A DNA stretch of 41,623 bases from Parcubacteria group bacterium Greene1014_15 (GTDB taxonomy: Bacteria; Patescibacteriota; Minisyncoccia; Phycocordibacterales; VMGT01). Location of the stretch: positions 1 to 41,623 of the forward strand of contig VMGT01000016.1 of NCBI GenBank assembly GCA_007376725.1. Direction: 5' to 3'. Below, in pieces: positions 31,378-39,470 of the stretch. The position numbers and the translations under genes are program-made. Numbering within the stretch: the first letter of the stretch is position 1; every line of letters starts with the position of its first letter. The notes under the pieces were generated by a model. That model ran no database searches. It was not told where the DNA came from and saw only the letters and a program-made list of their open reading frames with translations.

Positions 31378-31773
31378 TCAATTCGGTTTTTTGATTTCTT
31401 CCATGAGCTTATCGAGCTCAACATCCCATGCAATGTTTCTCGCGTCGGGAAGCACATCGCTTTGCTCATGAGAAGTAATGTCAACTGCTTCATCATGGAG
31501 ATTTTTATTTTCTCGAAATGGAAACGATACTTCTCGTGCAATGACAAGCTGAGTTCGCGTGTCTTCACAAATCAGAGTGACATCACCGGCCATCTGAACA
31601 TAAATTGTCTCACCGATGGTGATGACACTTCCGGTAGCGCGGGCATTATCGAGCATGACGGTAAAACCTTCCTGGCGCAGTTCTTCTTCGCGTTTTCTGG
31701 AATTCTCGCTGAGCCGGTCTATTTTCCAACTGCTCAGCAAGTATCCAAAAAGAAGCATGATTGTGGGTACCAT
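31378..31773 (-). CDS. Hypothetical membrane-anchored protein
   Basis: 131 residues from MVPTIMLLFGYLLSSWKID; GGAGGA 9 nt upstream decides this start. One N-terminal membrane helix, a charged linker (SENSRKREEELRQEG), then a beta-rich middle (TGSVITIGETIYVQMAGDVTLIC) and an acidic C-terminal helix. The helix-plus-linker layout somewhat resembles YajC, but the motifs are not sufficient to call it that. A strong promoter lies about 60 nt upstream of the start. Confidence 0.65.
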   Translation of the reverse strand: MVPTIMLLFGYLLSSWKIDRLSENSRKREEELRQEGFTVMLDNARATGSVITIGETIYVQMAGDVTLICEDTRTQLVIAREVSFPFRENKNLHDEAVDITSHEQSDVLPDARNIAWDVELDKLMEEIKKPN

Positions 31774-31832
31774 ATCTGTTGTTCCTCCGACTCTGTTATA
31801 AAAACAACGTAAGGGTTCACACACCGTATTGG

Positions 31833-31861
31833 ATACTATCACGAACATTACGATATGTCAA
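31833..31861 (-). promoter_or_regulatory. Strong sigma70-type promoter
   Basis: Minus strand: perfect -35 TTGACA, 17-nt spacer, -10 TAGTAT. It drives the membrane-anchored protein at 31378-31773. Confidence 0.82.
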
Positions 31862-31885
31862 CGCACCGCTGTCCAGAGCACAGCG

Positions 31886-31916
31886 TAGAATCGCTTCGCC
31901 CTCGCAATGATGAGGT
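31886..31916. repeat. Fragment of the TCATTGCGAGG-type repeat
   Basis: AATCGCTTCGCCCTCGCAATGATGAGG matches, as a truncated and diverged copy, the right arm of the palindrome at 36456-36537 (TTCGCCCTCGCAATGA). No left arm is present. Confidence 0.6.
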
Positions 31917-31984
31917 TTGCCGTTGCAGAAAGAGGGTATAAGCAGTTACCGCTACGTCGTTTGATGAGAGAAAATCAGTAGACC

Positions 31985-32151
31985 TCTTCGGAAAGTCATT
32001 TCGTTACGAAATTTTTGTTTTTCGAGTGAGACAAGAAATGCAAGTAAAATGATTCGACGGCGTACTGGTTGTACGGCGAGAATCATTTTACGAAGCATGA
32101 CACAGTCGCAGCCGAAAAACAAAAATTGTAGTAGAAAGGACTTTCCGAAGA
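31985..32151. repeat. Large imperfect palindrome E5
   Basis: The outer arms TCTTCGGAAAGTC/GACTTTCCGAAGA and middle arms AATTTTTGTTTTTCG/CGAAAAACAAAAATT meet the internal loop AGTGA (32025-32029) opposite GCAGC (32108-32112). The loop is flanked by GAC/GTC, as in E4. The inner stem GTAAAATGATTC/GAATCATTTTAC encloses a tip with GTAC/GTAC. It ends 31 nt upstream of the DUF5678 start codon at 32183. Confidence 0.9.
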
Positions 32152-32182
32152 AAAGGCCCAGACTCTATTTGAAGGAGAATAT

Positions 32183-32434
32183 ATGGCATATGAACGTCAG
32201 GCAAAGGCGCGTTCACAACCGCAGCAGCATGTGGACTCGGCTGGAGCGCTCTGGATCGAGGCGAACGGCAAAGAATTGTATGAGAAATACGGGGGTGAGT
32301 GGGTGGCAGCCGACAGTTCGGGGCTTGTTGCACACGATAAAAGTATTGATGAGCTCATGAAAAAAGTTTCTGCTGCGGGTAAACAAGCAGCGGATGTTGC
32401 TGTTCGGTTTCTCTTTATCCGTTCACATGTTTAA
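32183..32434 (+). CDS. DUF5678-like small protein
   Basis: 83 residues; GAAGGAG lies 6 nt before the start. ALWIEANGKELYEKYGGEWVAADSSGLVAHD is the DUF5678 pattern, shared with the gene at 23195-23425 (IDNNWDELCKAYADQWIAVIDG). A helix and a short hydrophobic C-terminus follow. Function unknown. Its leader contains palindrome E5. Confidence 0.78.
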   Translation: MAYERQAKARSQPQQHVDSAGALWIEANGKELYEKYGGEWVAADSSGLVAHDKSIDELMKKVSAAGKQAADVAVRFLFIRSHV

Positions 32435-32438
32435 TATC

Positions 32439-32475
32439 GAAGCCGCTTGCACGATTGCGTGCGAGCGGCTTTAGC
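32439..32475. terminator. Bidirectional terminator
   Basis: Stem AAGCCGCTtGCAC/GTGCgAGCGGCTT between the DUF5678 gene (+) and the convergent ceramidase-like gene (-). Confidence 0.85.
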
Positions 32476-32482
32476 TTATAGC

Positions 32483-33841
32483 TTACTTTGGGGCTGACTC
32501 CGGAGCAGTATCGGGGGATGCAAGCATCTCAGTGATAGCATCAAAAATTTGGTCACCGATCACCGGACTGACAGAGACACGTGTATGATAACGATATCGC
32601 CCAGAGTGAAAATCTTCAGAGGTAAGGATATACCCAATGCCTCCGTTGGTAAGTCCGAAGGTGAATTTGTATTGTTGAAGCACATTTTTTTTGAGTGCAA
32701 GCGCAATATTCGGGAATACTTCACCGGAGTAGGTCAAAATTCCACCATCACCAATAATCACATAATTTACCTCAACAACCATCGTGCCATCCGGCTGCCG
32801 CTCATCTCTCATAAGGCCCCATCGCATTGCTTTGATGAATTGCTTGTTTTTTAGCGGCGTCCGAATCAATGCCGTTTTGAAGAAGAGAGAGTCGCTCGTA
32901 CTTATCTTTGCACTCTGGGTTGCTTCAAGAGTAGCCCGGCCGATCATGGTGCCGAGCTCTTTCGCGCGACCCCATCTATTTCTTATATTTCCGGATTGTT
33001 GCGGGTGGACAGCTCCAATTGCACCGTTTACATACAGCACCTCGCCGCCCGTTTCTTTTTCAATGTAGTCATACGTATACTGCAAAAGGTCGGCAGTGAT
33101 ATAACTCGAGTATAAAAGATTGGGATGCACCGCAAAATTTACGAGGAATAGAGACCTGTTCTCCAATCGCACATGCATGACCGAGAGCATGTCATCGATT
33201 TCGGCACCAGCTCGAATTCTTGCAACACCCTCGAGGCGAGTCTCGCCAAAAGCGATTACTGCCGGCTCCTTCTTCTCATCTGCTTCCTTCACACATGCGG
33301 CAATTTGATTTTTGACAAAATGCACATACTCTTCTTCTCTGCCGGAGAAGAGGGGCAGACCAAAAAGGTTGAATCCCCAAAGTCCCATAACATCCGGTGC
33401 AGAGTGCGTATGTGTTGTGTGGACAAGAAGCTTCCCGTGAAAGAATCCTGAAACCCTCTTCTCTATTTCTTGTATATCACTCGGCAGAAATCCAAGAAGA
33501 TCGGTGCTTACGATGCCAACCGATACATTATTTTTCCCCCGAATCACCAAGCATTTTGCGAAGAGTTCGTCGTGAATTAACCAGCCGGTGCGTGACGGGA
33601 AAAAACCCGCCAGCCACACTCCGCCTTTAGAGAGGTCAGGAGTGATGCTCCGTTTTGCAAATCCAACCGAAAAAACAGGCTTCTCCTCAAAGAAAGAGAT
33701 TGGTTGGCGAAACTGATTTGAAGGCACATGTAACTCCGGCGATGACTTCAACATTAAAGTCGCAGCTACTCCGCAACCGGACAGAAACACAACATACATG
33801 AGTAAAACGCCAAGCAGGAAAGATCGCGATACCGTTTTCAA
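32483..33841 (-). CDS. Ceramidase-like lipoprotein (neutral/alkaline ceramidase N-terminal family), TTG start
   Basis: 452 residues from a TTG codon placed 4 nt after AAGGAGG. That start gives a perfect lipoprotein signal: KTVSRSFLLGVLLMYVVFLSGC, lipobox LSGC. The long upstream extension in frame has no ribosome-binding site. The mature part shows VGFAKRSITPD, WLAGFFPSRTGWLIHDELFAKCLV, HTTHTHSAPDVMGLWG (metal-binding His cluster), NFAVHPNLLYSSYITADL and NGAIGAVHPQ, all typical of the family. Many such proteins outside true ceramidases have unknown substrates, and the family C-terminal domain appears short. It is divergent from the GlmU-like gene. Confidence 0.85.
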   Translation of the reverse strand: MKTVSRSFLLGVLLMYVVFLSGCGVAATLMLKSSPELHVPSNQFRQPISFFEEKPVFSVGFAKRSITPDLSKGGVWLAGFFPSRTGWLIHDELFAKCLVIRGKNNVSVGIVSTDLLGFLPSDIQEIEKRVSGFFHGKLLVHTTHTHSAPDVMGLWGFNLFGLPLFSGREEEYVHFVKNQIAACVKEADEKKEPAVIAFGETRLEGVARIRAGAEIDDMLSVMHVRLENRSLFLVNFAVHPNLLYSSYITADLLQYTYDYIEKETGGEVLYVNGAIGAVHPQQSGNIRNRWGRAKELGTMIGRATLEATQSAKISTSDSLFFKTALIRTPLKNKQFIKAMRWGLMRDERQPDGTMVVEVNYVIIGDGGILTYSGEVFPNIALALKKNVLQQYKFTFGLTNGGIGYILTSEDFHSGRYRYHTRVSVSPVIGDQIFDAITEMLASPDTAPESAPK

Positions 33842-33976
33842 AGAACCTCCTTTTTCACAAGAAATCGCTGAAAGACCGCCTTCATTTATTGCATGCTGAA
33901 ACTTCTTTGTCAAAAAAAGATACAGTTTCCTCTATCAAAAAATTGTTGTTATACAAGATGTCCATCGAACAACACT

Positions 33977-34777
33977 ATGTCATCAAAACCATTTGCCGTC
34001 GTTATTCTTGCCGCAGGCAAAGGAAAACGTATGGGTATCAAAGAACAGAAAGCATGCATACCGGTCGGCGGCAAACCGATGATTGTTCATGTGCTCTCTG
34101 CCGCCTTCGCGCTTCGCCCCGCAACAACCATTGTCGTGGTGGGACACGACGCAGACACGCTGCGTGATGCGGTACGTTCACATATCAAAGATACTCTCCA
34201 ATTCGTGCATCAAAAAGAGCAGCTTGGGACAGGGCACGCACTTCTTACAGCGCATCCTCTACTTTCAAAATTTTATGGTGACATACTTGTGCTTTACGCA
34301 GATATACCGCTCATCGGAACAAACACACTAAAGAATCTTTTGAGCACTCACCAAAGAAAAAACGCTATCGTTACCATTCTTACCGCGCATCTCCATGATC
34401 CGCACGGATATGGACGCATTAAACGAGACGCACAAGGATATGTCTCAAGTATTGTCGAGGAAAAAGATGCAACGGAAGCGGAGAAAAAGATTCGCGAGAT
34501 CAACTCTGGTATTTACTGTTTTCGCGCAAATAAACTTTGGGAAGCTCTGCCACTCATCACGAATAATAATGCGCAGCGTGAGTATTATCTTACTGATGTC
34601 ATCCCGCTTCTCGCCGAGAATGGAGAAAAAATTCACTCTGTCGCATCACGCAACAGCCGTGAACTTTTGGGTATTAACACAAACGAACAGCTTGAAGAAG
34701 CACGAAAAATTCTGAGTGATAAATATCGAATGAGCCCATTTGATGAAAGCAGCAAATACGATATAGTGAGAGTATGA
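33977..34777 (+). CDS. GlmU-type NTP transferase (UDP-GlcNAc pyrophosphorylase-like)
   Basis: 266 residues from MSSKPFAVVILAAGKGKRM, chosen because the nucleotidyltransferase core starts right there; earlier in-frame Met lacks support. Motifs: VILAAGKGKRM, KPMIVHVL, QLGTGHALLTA, LYADIPLI, GYGRIKRD and IVEEKDATEAE, EINSGIYCF, as in GlmU. The left-handed beta-helix acetyltransferase domain of full GlmU is absent, so only the UTP + GlcNAc-1-P (or similar sugar) step is encoded. The last 4 nt overlap the superoxide dismutase start. Confidence 0.9.
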   Translation: MSSKPFAVVILAAGKGKRMGIKEQKACIPVGGKPMIVHVLSAAFALRPATTIVVVGHDADTLRDAVRSHIKDTLQFVHQKEQLGTGHALLTAHPLLSKFYGDILVLYADIPLIGTNTLKNLLSTHQRKNAIVTILTAHLHDPHGYGRIKRDAQGYVSSIVEEKDATEAEKKIREINSGIYCFRANKLWEALPLITNNNAQREYYLTDVIPLLAENGEKIHSVASRNSRELLGINTNEQLEEARKILSDKYRMSPFDESSKYDIVRV

Positions 34778-35367
34778 AAAAATACGAAGAAAAGAAATTT
34801 ACTATCGGCACGCTCACGGGCTTGTCGGAAAGACAGATCGCCGAGCACCTCAAGCTTTATGCAGGATACGTGAAACATGTAAACCTCATTGCGGAAAATG
34901 TGGAAGAACTTTCTTCCAATTCGGAAAAAAATGCCTATCTCATATCGGAACTTCGCAGACGTTTTGCGTTTGAATTCGACGGCATGCGCATGCACGAATT
35001 CTATTTTGAAAGTTTTGAGGAAGGCAAGCGAGAACATGAGAGCGGGAGCACGCTCGGCGCTGCGATCGCGGAACAATTCGGCTCATTTGACAACTGGCTG
35101 ACCCAGTTCAAAACAGTCGCTCTAAGCCGAGGCATCGGTTGGACTGTCCTTAGCCGTGATCCGCGAAGCGGCAGTCTCATCAATCACTACGCAGGGGATC
35201 ATGAGCTTGGACACCTTGCCGGACTCGATATCATCATCGCGCTCGACATGTGGGAACATGCATACATGATAGACTACACTCCCGGAGAAAAAAAACAGTA
35301 CGTCGAAGCATTCTTGAGCAACCTCAACTGGAGGGTTCCAGAAGGGCGATTCAACAGAGAAACATAG
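34774..35367 (+). CDS. Fe/Mn superoxide dismutase
   Basis: 197 residues. All four metal ligands are visible by alignment: His25 (AEHLKLYAGYV), His74 (MRMHEFYF), Asp158 and His162 (DMWEHAYMIDY). Also GSFDNWLTQFK. The sequence is divergent from typical SODs (GIGWTVLSRD in place of GWGWLV), and Fe or Mn preference cannot be told. It removes superoxide in the cytosol. ATGA overlap with the preceding gene suggests translational coupling. Confidence 0.93.
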   Translation: MKKYEEKKFTIGTLTGLSERQIAEHLKLYAGYVKHVNLIAENVEELSSNSEKNAYLISELRRRFAFEFDGMRMHEFYFESFEEGKREHESGSTLGAAIAEQFGSFDNWLTQFKTVALSRGIGWTVLSRDPRSGSLINHYAGDHELGHLAGLDIIIALDMWEHAYMIDYTPGEKKQYVEAFLSNLNWRVPEGRFNRET

Positions 35368-35376
35368 GCGTTTCAC

Positions 35377-35420
35377 ACAACGAAAAAGCTCGACACAAAT
35401 ATGTCGAGCTTTTTCGTTGT
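35377..35420. terminator. Bidirectional terminator
   Basis: A perfect stem of 19 bp including ACGAAAAAGCTCGACA and its complement, loop CAAATA. It lies between the superoxide dismutase gene (+) and the convergent 6-phosphogluconate dehydrogenase gene (-). Confidence 0.92.
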
Positions 35421-35432
35421 GTCTACGTGTAT

Positions 35433-36338
35433 CTACTTTGGTTTCACATCGTGCCCCCCAAACATATAGCGTAGTGCACTCACCACTTGACCGGTGTAAC
35501 TTGGGTTCGTCTGCGATGCGACACGAAAATCAAAAGCTGCTTTGATCACCGGGGCAGGAACAGAAAATTCCTCCGCCGTCTGCACACTCCATTCTCCTTC
35601 TCCGCTGTGTGACACCGAACCGGTGCAACAAGTCTTTGCATTGAGATCATCGCCAAATCTTTTATAAGCATCGGAAAGCCAACCAACAAGACGCGATTCG
35701 ATAACTGAACCGTGATTGTAGAGATCGGCAATTTCATAGAGTTCAACGGCAAACGGAGCTTTCCGCATGATTGCAAATCCTTCGCCGATCGCTTGCATCA
35801 TGCCATACTCTATTCCGTTATGAATCATTTTAACAAAATGTCCGGCGCCGGAGGACCCAACATACCGATATCCATCCGGAAGCGCGATATCTTTGAAAAG
35901 CGCTTCGCATGATTCAAACTGTTTTCTCTCTCCGCTGATCATGAGACACGCTCCCTCGCGCGCGCCATGTGGACCGCCCGAAACGCCAACATCTATATAC
36001 GCAATCCCCTTTTGTTTGCAAAGTTCATATCTGCGCATTGAATCTTTGTAAAAAGAATTTCCTCCATCAAGTATCGTGTCGCCTTCTGCGAGCATCGAGA
36101 GTAGCGACGATACAATCTTGTCAACGGCACTATGCGGAACCATGAGCCAGATTACTTTGGGTGAAGAAATTTTTTGCACGAGTTCTTCGAGTGTATATAC
36201 TCCTTCCGCCCCCATACGCGCTGCTGCGAGAACAGCCTCGCGCGAAGCATCATGCGCCACAATTGCGTGACCGTGTTTGATCAGCCGCTCGATCATTCCG
36301 CACCCCATTTTCCCTAAACCTACATATCCAAGAGTCAT
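35433..36338 (-). CDS. gnd: 6-phosphogluconate dehydrogenase, short (GndA/YqeC-like) type
   Basis: 301 residues: Rossmann motif LGYVGLGKMGCGMIERL, VIWLMVPHSAVD, ILDGGNSFYKDSMRRYE, IDVGVSGGPHGAREGACLMISG, and GAGHFVKMIHNGIEYGMMQAIGEGF, with the catalytic Lys and His in HFVKMIHNGIEY. It converts 6-phosphogluconate to ribulose-5-phosphate with NAD(P)H. The length (about 300) is that of the short decarboxylating type, not the 470-residue E. coli enzyme. No Shine-Dalgarno is visible. Confidence 0.94.
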   Translation of the reverse strand: MTLGYVGLGKMGCGMIERLIKHGHAIVAHDASREAVLAAARMGAEGVYTLEELVQKISSPKVIWLMVPHSAVDKIVSSLLSMLAEGDTILDGGNSFYKDSMRRYELCKQKGIAYIDVGVSGGPHGAREGACLMISGERKQFESCEALFKDIALPDGYRYVGSSGAGHFVKMIHNGIEYGMMQAIGEGFAIMRKAPFAVELYEIADLYNHGSVIESRLVGWLSDAYKRFGDDLNAKTCCTGSVSHSGEGEWSVQTAEEFSVPAPVIKAAFDFRVASQTNPSYTGQVVSALRYMFGGHDVKPK

Positions 36339-36404
36339 ATAAAGATACTATTCGTAATCCTTTAACAATATCACGATTGATATATACTGAAAAAAGACTC
36401 TATC

Positions 36405-36576
36405 GTAACTATCCAGAATTTCCCATCAAACACATAGGCGAGATTACCCATGCGTGTCATTGCGAGGGCGAAGCCCGAAGCAATCTAGGATTCTGCCATA
36501 TACTCTGGATTGCTTCGGGCTTCGCCCTCGCAATGACGGAGCTATACATGTCTACGGGGAAATTCTGGATAGTTAC
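36405..36576. repeat. Nested palindromic repeat
   Basis: Perfect 20-bp outer inverted repeats (GTAACTATCCAGAATTTCCC at 36405-36424 and its complement at 36557-36576) surround a second palindrome at 36456-36537. The inner palindrome has arms GTCATTGCGAGGGCGAAGCC and complement, the widespread TCATTGCGAGG-type intergenic repeat. It lies between gnd and the exported protein at 36610, about 30 nt before that start codon. Confidence 0.88.
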
Positions 36577-36609
36577 ACCCTATCATAATCATCAAGAAAG
36601 GGATCGCGT

Positions 36610-36996
36610 ATGCGAAAAATTTTGACGCTACTTGGATTGTTCGCGATCGCTCTCACATCAACCGCTTTTGCCCATCATGAAGGTGTCTATGTTGTGGGAG
36701 AAATCAAAGATGTTACCGGGGTCGGTGGATGTGTGCTCAAAGAGGATATTCTTGCCATTTTCGATAAACTCCCGGATACCAAAGCGCTCGCTCTCGAATT
36801 TGAACGACTGCACGGGAAAAAGAAGTGCTCACTTTTTGACGGCACCGCGCAAATTCTTGGCCAGATACAAAACGACATCCTCGACCAAAACGGCATGCCG
36901 TGGAGAATTATCCACATTCAATCTATTGTAGAATCTACCCTATTTGAGGCATATCTAATCACTTGGGGAGTAGAAAATATCGTTATCAAAAAGTAA
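36610..36996 (+). CDS. Exported hypothetical protein
   Basis: 128 residues; AAAGGGA lies upstream of the start. A clear signal peptide (MRKILTLLGLFAIALTSTAFA, probable cleavage after AFA-HH) is followed by a short soluble domain with two Cys (GGCVLKEDI and KKKCSLFDG) that could form a disulphide. Family not recognised. It acts outside the membrane. Confidence 0.72.
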   Translation: MRKILTLLGLFAIALTSTAFAHHEGVYVVGEIKDVTGVGGCVLKEDILAIFDKLPDTKALALEFERLHGKKKCSLFDGTAQILGQIQNDILDQNGMPWRIIHIQSIVESTLFEAYLITWGVENIVIKK

Positions 36997-37012
36997 CTTC
37001 TGCGGCAAATAG

Positions 37013-37053
37013 AGAACGCCCCGCTCAATGAGAGTGGGGCGTTTCTTTTTGAA
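37013..37053. terminator. Bidirectional terminator
   Basis: Stem AACGCCCC/GGGGCGTT with 14-nt loop and TTCTTTTTG after it on the + strand. It overlaps the 3' end of the convergent comEC gene. Confidence 0.85.
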
Positions 37054-38500
37054 ATCGCACAATCAAAAATGCATACACACCGTACAACACCGCCACACCC
37101 CACACAGGAAAAAGAGGTGTAGAAAACACCGCAAATGGAGTACGCGAAAAATGATGAACGAAAAAAAGTATGTACGAAAGCAATGCAGTGCCGGCCCATG
37201 CAAATGGCAGTGCAAGCGCCGATGACACGAATGCAGTCGCCGCAGTGAGAAAACCAAAAAACATAGAGATCGGAATCACCGGCAGAACGAGCACGTTCAC
37301 CACAACGCTGATCAGAGAAAATTCTCCCATGATGTAGACGAGCACCGGCAGAACAAAGAGTTGCGTCGAAATCGTTGCCGTTACATTCTCACGCATAGAA
37401 AGTGCCTTCGGCACGAAGCAAAATACTTTTTCAAATATTGGTGCAACAATGATAAGCGAGAGCGTCGCCAAAAAAGAGAGCTGAAAGGATGTATCAAATA
37501 CTAAAATCCGCGGATTGACAAACACCATCGCTCCCGCGGCAAGCAAAAGCGCCCGGACAATATCATAGCGGCGTCCGGTTACCCGCGCGAGAAGCACGAA
37601 CAATGCCATGATACTCGCACGGACAACAGCAGCATGCCCTCCAGTCATCATGGCAAAAAGAATGATGGCGCCGCCGCCGGCAAAAAGCGCAATCCGCCGC
37701 GATGCAAAAGCGAACAGCCGCATGACCGCTTCTGCCACAATCGCGATATTGTATCCTGACAGCACGATAATATGGATAAGTCCCACGCGGCGAAAGTCTT
37801 CCTCAAGATCGCGGGGAAACGCTTCGTCAGTACCGAGAATAAGACCTCCCATGAGAGCAGCATGCGGCGCGGGCATAAGGCGATGCACGTTTGCAAGGAA
37901 ACGCCCTTTCACAAAATACAGAAAGGTTTTTACAGGATTTCCATGTCCGTAACCAACTATTTCAATGCGCGGGAACGCGGACGTGAAATAGATGCCATCT
38001 TTGCGCAAATACGCACGATAATTGAATTCTCGTCCGCTGTTCGTCATAAAATTTTCCGGGTAGTTCAATTTTCCGGAAAGTAACAGTTCGTCGCCATACT
38101 CGTATCGCGGAAAAAGATCGGTCGAAAGCAATACTTTCGGACGCAAAAGCTTCCCCTTCTCATCTTCGAGACGCACCGTGAGTCGCAGACTATTTTCCTT
38201 TTCTATTGGCTCGTCCACGATGAGCGCCCGTCGATCAGTAATCTCCCCCGCGGAAAGCTGTTCTTCTCCTCTTTCTCCAAACATATCAAGAACATCAAAT
38301 CGCAGAACACCAATGCCTGCCGCGAAAAGAAATAGTGGAATCGCAACAAGGAGCGCCTTCTCTCGAGATAAAAACAGCGCGCTCGAAAAAGCGAGCACAA
38401 GAATCAAAAAGCCGCCCGCAAAACCAAAATCAAAAAAAGAGCGGAATGCTGTTCCGCCCATAAATCCCGCAAATGCAACGAAAAAAGCGGACCCTCGCAT
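37025..38500 (-). CDS. comEC: ComEC/Rec2 competence membrane protein, without MBL domain
   Basis: 491 residues. Two to three N-terminal membrane helices, then the OB-like soluble DUF4131 region (about 80-185: RALIVDEPIEKENSLRLTVRL), and the Competence domain (about 215-480) with the signature GLIHIIVLSGYNIAIVAEAV, GGHAAVVRASIMA and DTSFQLSFLATLSLI. It forms the inner-membrane channel for single-stranded DNA uptake. The C-terminal metallo-beta-lactamase domain of canonical ComEC is missing but is encoded separately at 25314-26171. Competence-based DNA uptake is common in these organisms (family knowledge). Confidence 0.93.
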   Translation of the reverse strand: MRGSAFFVAFAGFMGGTAFRSFFDFGFAGGFLILVLAFSSALFLSREKALLVAIPLFLFAAGIGVLRFDVLDMFGERGEEQLSAGEITDRRALIVDEPIEKENSLRLTVRLEDEKGKLLRPKVLLSTDLFPRYEYGDELLLSGKLNYPENFMTNSGREFNYRAYLRKDGIYFTSAFPRIEIVGYGHGNPVKTFLYFVKGRFLANVHRLMPAPHAALMGGLILGTDEAFPRDLEEDFRRVGLIHIIVLSGYNIAIVAEAVMRLFAFASRRIALFAGGGAIILFAMMTGGHAAVVRASIMALFVLLARVTGRRYDIVRALLLAAGAMVFVNPRILVFDTSFQLSFLATLSLIIVAPIFEKVFCFVPKALSMRENVTATISTQLFVLPVLVYIMGEFSLISVVVNVLVLPVIPISMFFGFLTAATAFVSSALALPFAWAGTALLSYILFFVHHFSRTPFAVFSTPLFPVWGVAVLYGVYAFLIVRFQKETPHSH

Positions 38501-38550
38501 GGTGGTGCCAAAATCATATCATAAAGCCAAAAAAGGAACTCGAGTAACTA

Positions 38551-38660
38551 CTCACACATCTTCGGAAAATCCCCCACGGTCCTCCTTTCATAAAGGGGGA
38601 AGCCGAACGCAACTCCCTCCTTTTTGAAAGGAGGGCCGGGGTGGATTTTGGGAGTGTGAG
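38551..38660. repeat. Palindromic repeat with CCTCCTTTC arms
   Basis: The arms CTCACAC/GTGTGAG, AAAATCC/GGATTTT and CCTCCTTTC/GAAAGGAGG are nested. The AAATCCCCC / CCTCCTTT composition is that of a repeat found between genes in many bacterial genomes. It is upstream of comEC and directly followed by another palindrome. Confidence 0.82.
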
Positions 38661-38682
38661 CAGATACAACGAGTGGTATCTA

Positions 38683-38835
38683 CTCACAAGACTGAGTAGA
38701 ATGTCATTCCCGCGAAGGCGGGAATCCAGTGCAAACAAAGAGTATTTTCTGGATCCCCGCTTTCGCGGGGATGACACAACAGAGGAATGGGTTATAAAAA
38801 CATGTTGAATATAAACGTTTACTCAGTCTTGTGAG
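38683..38835. repeat. Nested palindrome with TCATTCCCGCG-type repeat inside, flanked by 21-bp direct repeats
   Basis: Perfect outer arms CTCACAAGACTGAGTA/TACTCAGTCTTGTGAG enclose a TCATTCCCGCGAAGGCGGGA ... CCGCTTTCGCGGGGATGA palindrome (38701-38776), a repeat type widespread in bacteria. A perfect 21-bp direct repeat, TGTGAGCAGATAC-AACGAGTG, occurs at 38655-38675 and 38830-38850. It overlaps the ends of both palindromes. This looks like one repeat inserted in another. Confidence 0.85.
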
Positions 38836-38853
38836 CAGATACAACGAGTGAGC

Positions 38854-38882
38854 TTGCAATTGTCGCACTATTGTGCTATTGT
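38854..38882 (+). promoter_or_regulatory. Candidate promoter
   Basis: -35 TTGCAA, 17-nt spacer, -10 TATTGT, starting 4 nt after the direct repeat. It would drive the gene at 38936. Confidence 0.5.
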
Positions 38883-38935
38883 GCAGTTGGATGCTTCGTC
38901 CTTCAATGTACTCTCCTTCAACAAGGAAAAAACAG

Positions 38936-39421
38936 ATGCAACCCATGCGTATGCGAAAGAGTTTTGCGGTTTTAACGGTAGCGCTTGTTTCTTTGATAAT
39001 TTTCTTTCAGCCTTCTATAACGTCAAGCGCCGAGAGAAATGTCGAGAAAAAAATCGAGCTGTTGGAAAAGAACGCTCTCTTTATCGAACAACTTTTTCTT
39101 GCCCTTCAGGAAGACTACGCAGATCTTCGAAAAAAGATTGTAGGTGTTGTGCAGCAAGAGGTCGTGGTCATCCTCGACTCTATGCTGCAATTGACCTTCA
39201 TGCAGGTAACACTGGCCGTAAATACAGCCCGCGAGCTTGCGCGGGGCAATCCCGAACAATTAACTGACCAAAATGTGGTAAACGCAGTGCAGGAATTTAT
39301 ACATGCAAATGAGATGCTGTTAGCACATCATCAATTTCTCAACGAAGTTACTGATACGCTTTCCGAAAATCATCCTCCCGCCCAATCAGAACCAGAAAAA
39401 GGAATCGTGGGGCCGATTTAA
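38936..39421 (+). CDS. Exported or membrane-anchored helical hypothetical protein
   Basis: 161 residues from MQPMRMRKSFAVLTVALVS, with AAGGA about 8 nt upstream; a longer in-frame start lacks a ribosome-binding site. Signal peptide or anchor (about 8-27), then almost entirely helical: KKIELLEKNALFIEQLFLALQ, VGVVQQEVVVILDSMLQL, a Pro-rich end. No catalytic motif or family recognised. Confidence 0.68.
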   Translation: MQPMRMRKSFAVLTVALVSLIIFFQPSITSSAERNVEKKIELLEKNALFIEQLFLALQEDYADLRKKIVGVVQQEVVVILDSMLQLTFMQVTLAVNTARELARGNPEQLTDQNVVNAVQEFIHANEMLLAHHQFLNEVTDTLSENHPPAQSEPEKGIVGPI

Positions 39422-39427
39422 CAATAC

Positions 39428-39470
39428 ACAGAAAAAGGCCGGAGCATTTGCTCTCGGCCTTTTTTCTATT
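39428..39470. terminator. Bidirectional terminator
   Basis: Stem AAAAAGGCCGagag-type paired with TCGGCCTTTTTT, T6 on the + side. It lies between the helical protein gene (+) and the convergent SET gene (-). Confidence 0.88.

Noticed and set aside
36405-38850. CRISPR array
   Set aside because: Repeats are palindromes and single direct duplications; there is no series of regularly spaced repeats and no cas gene.
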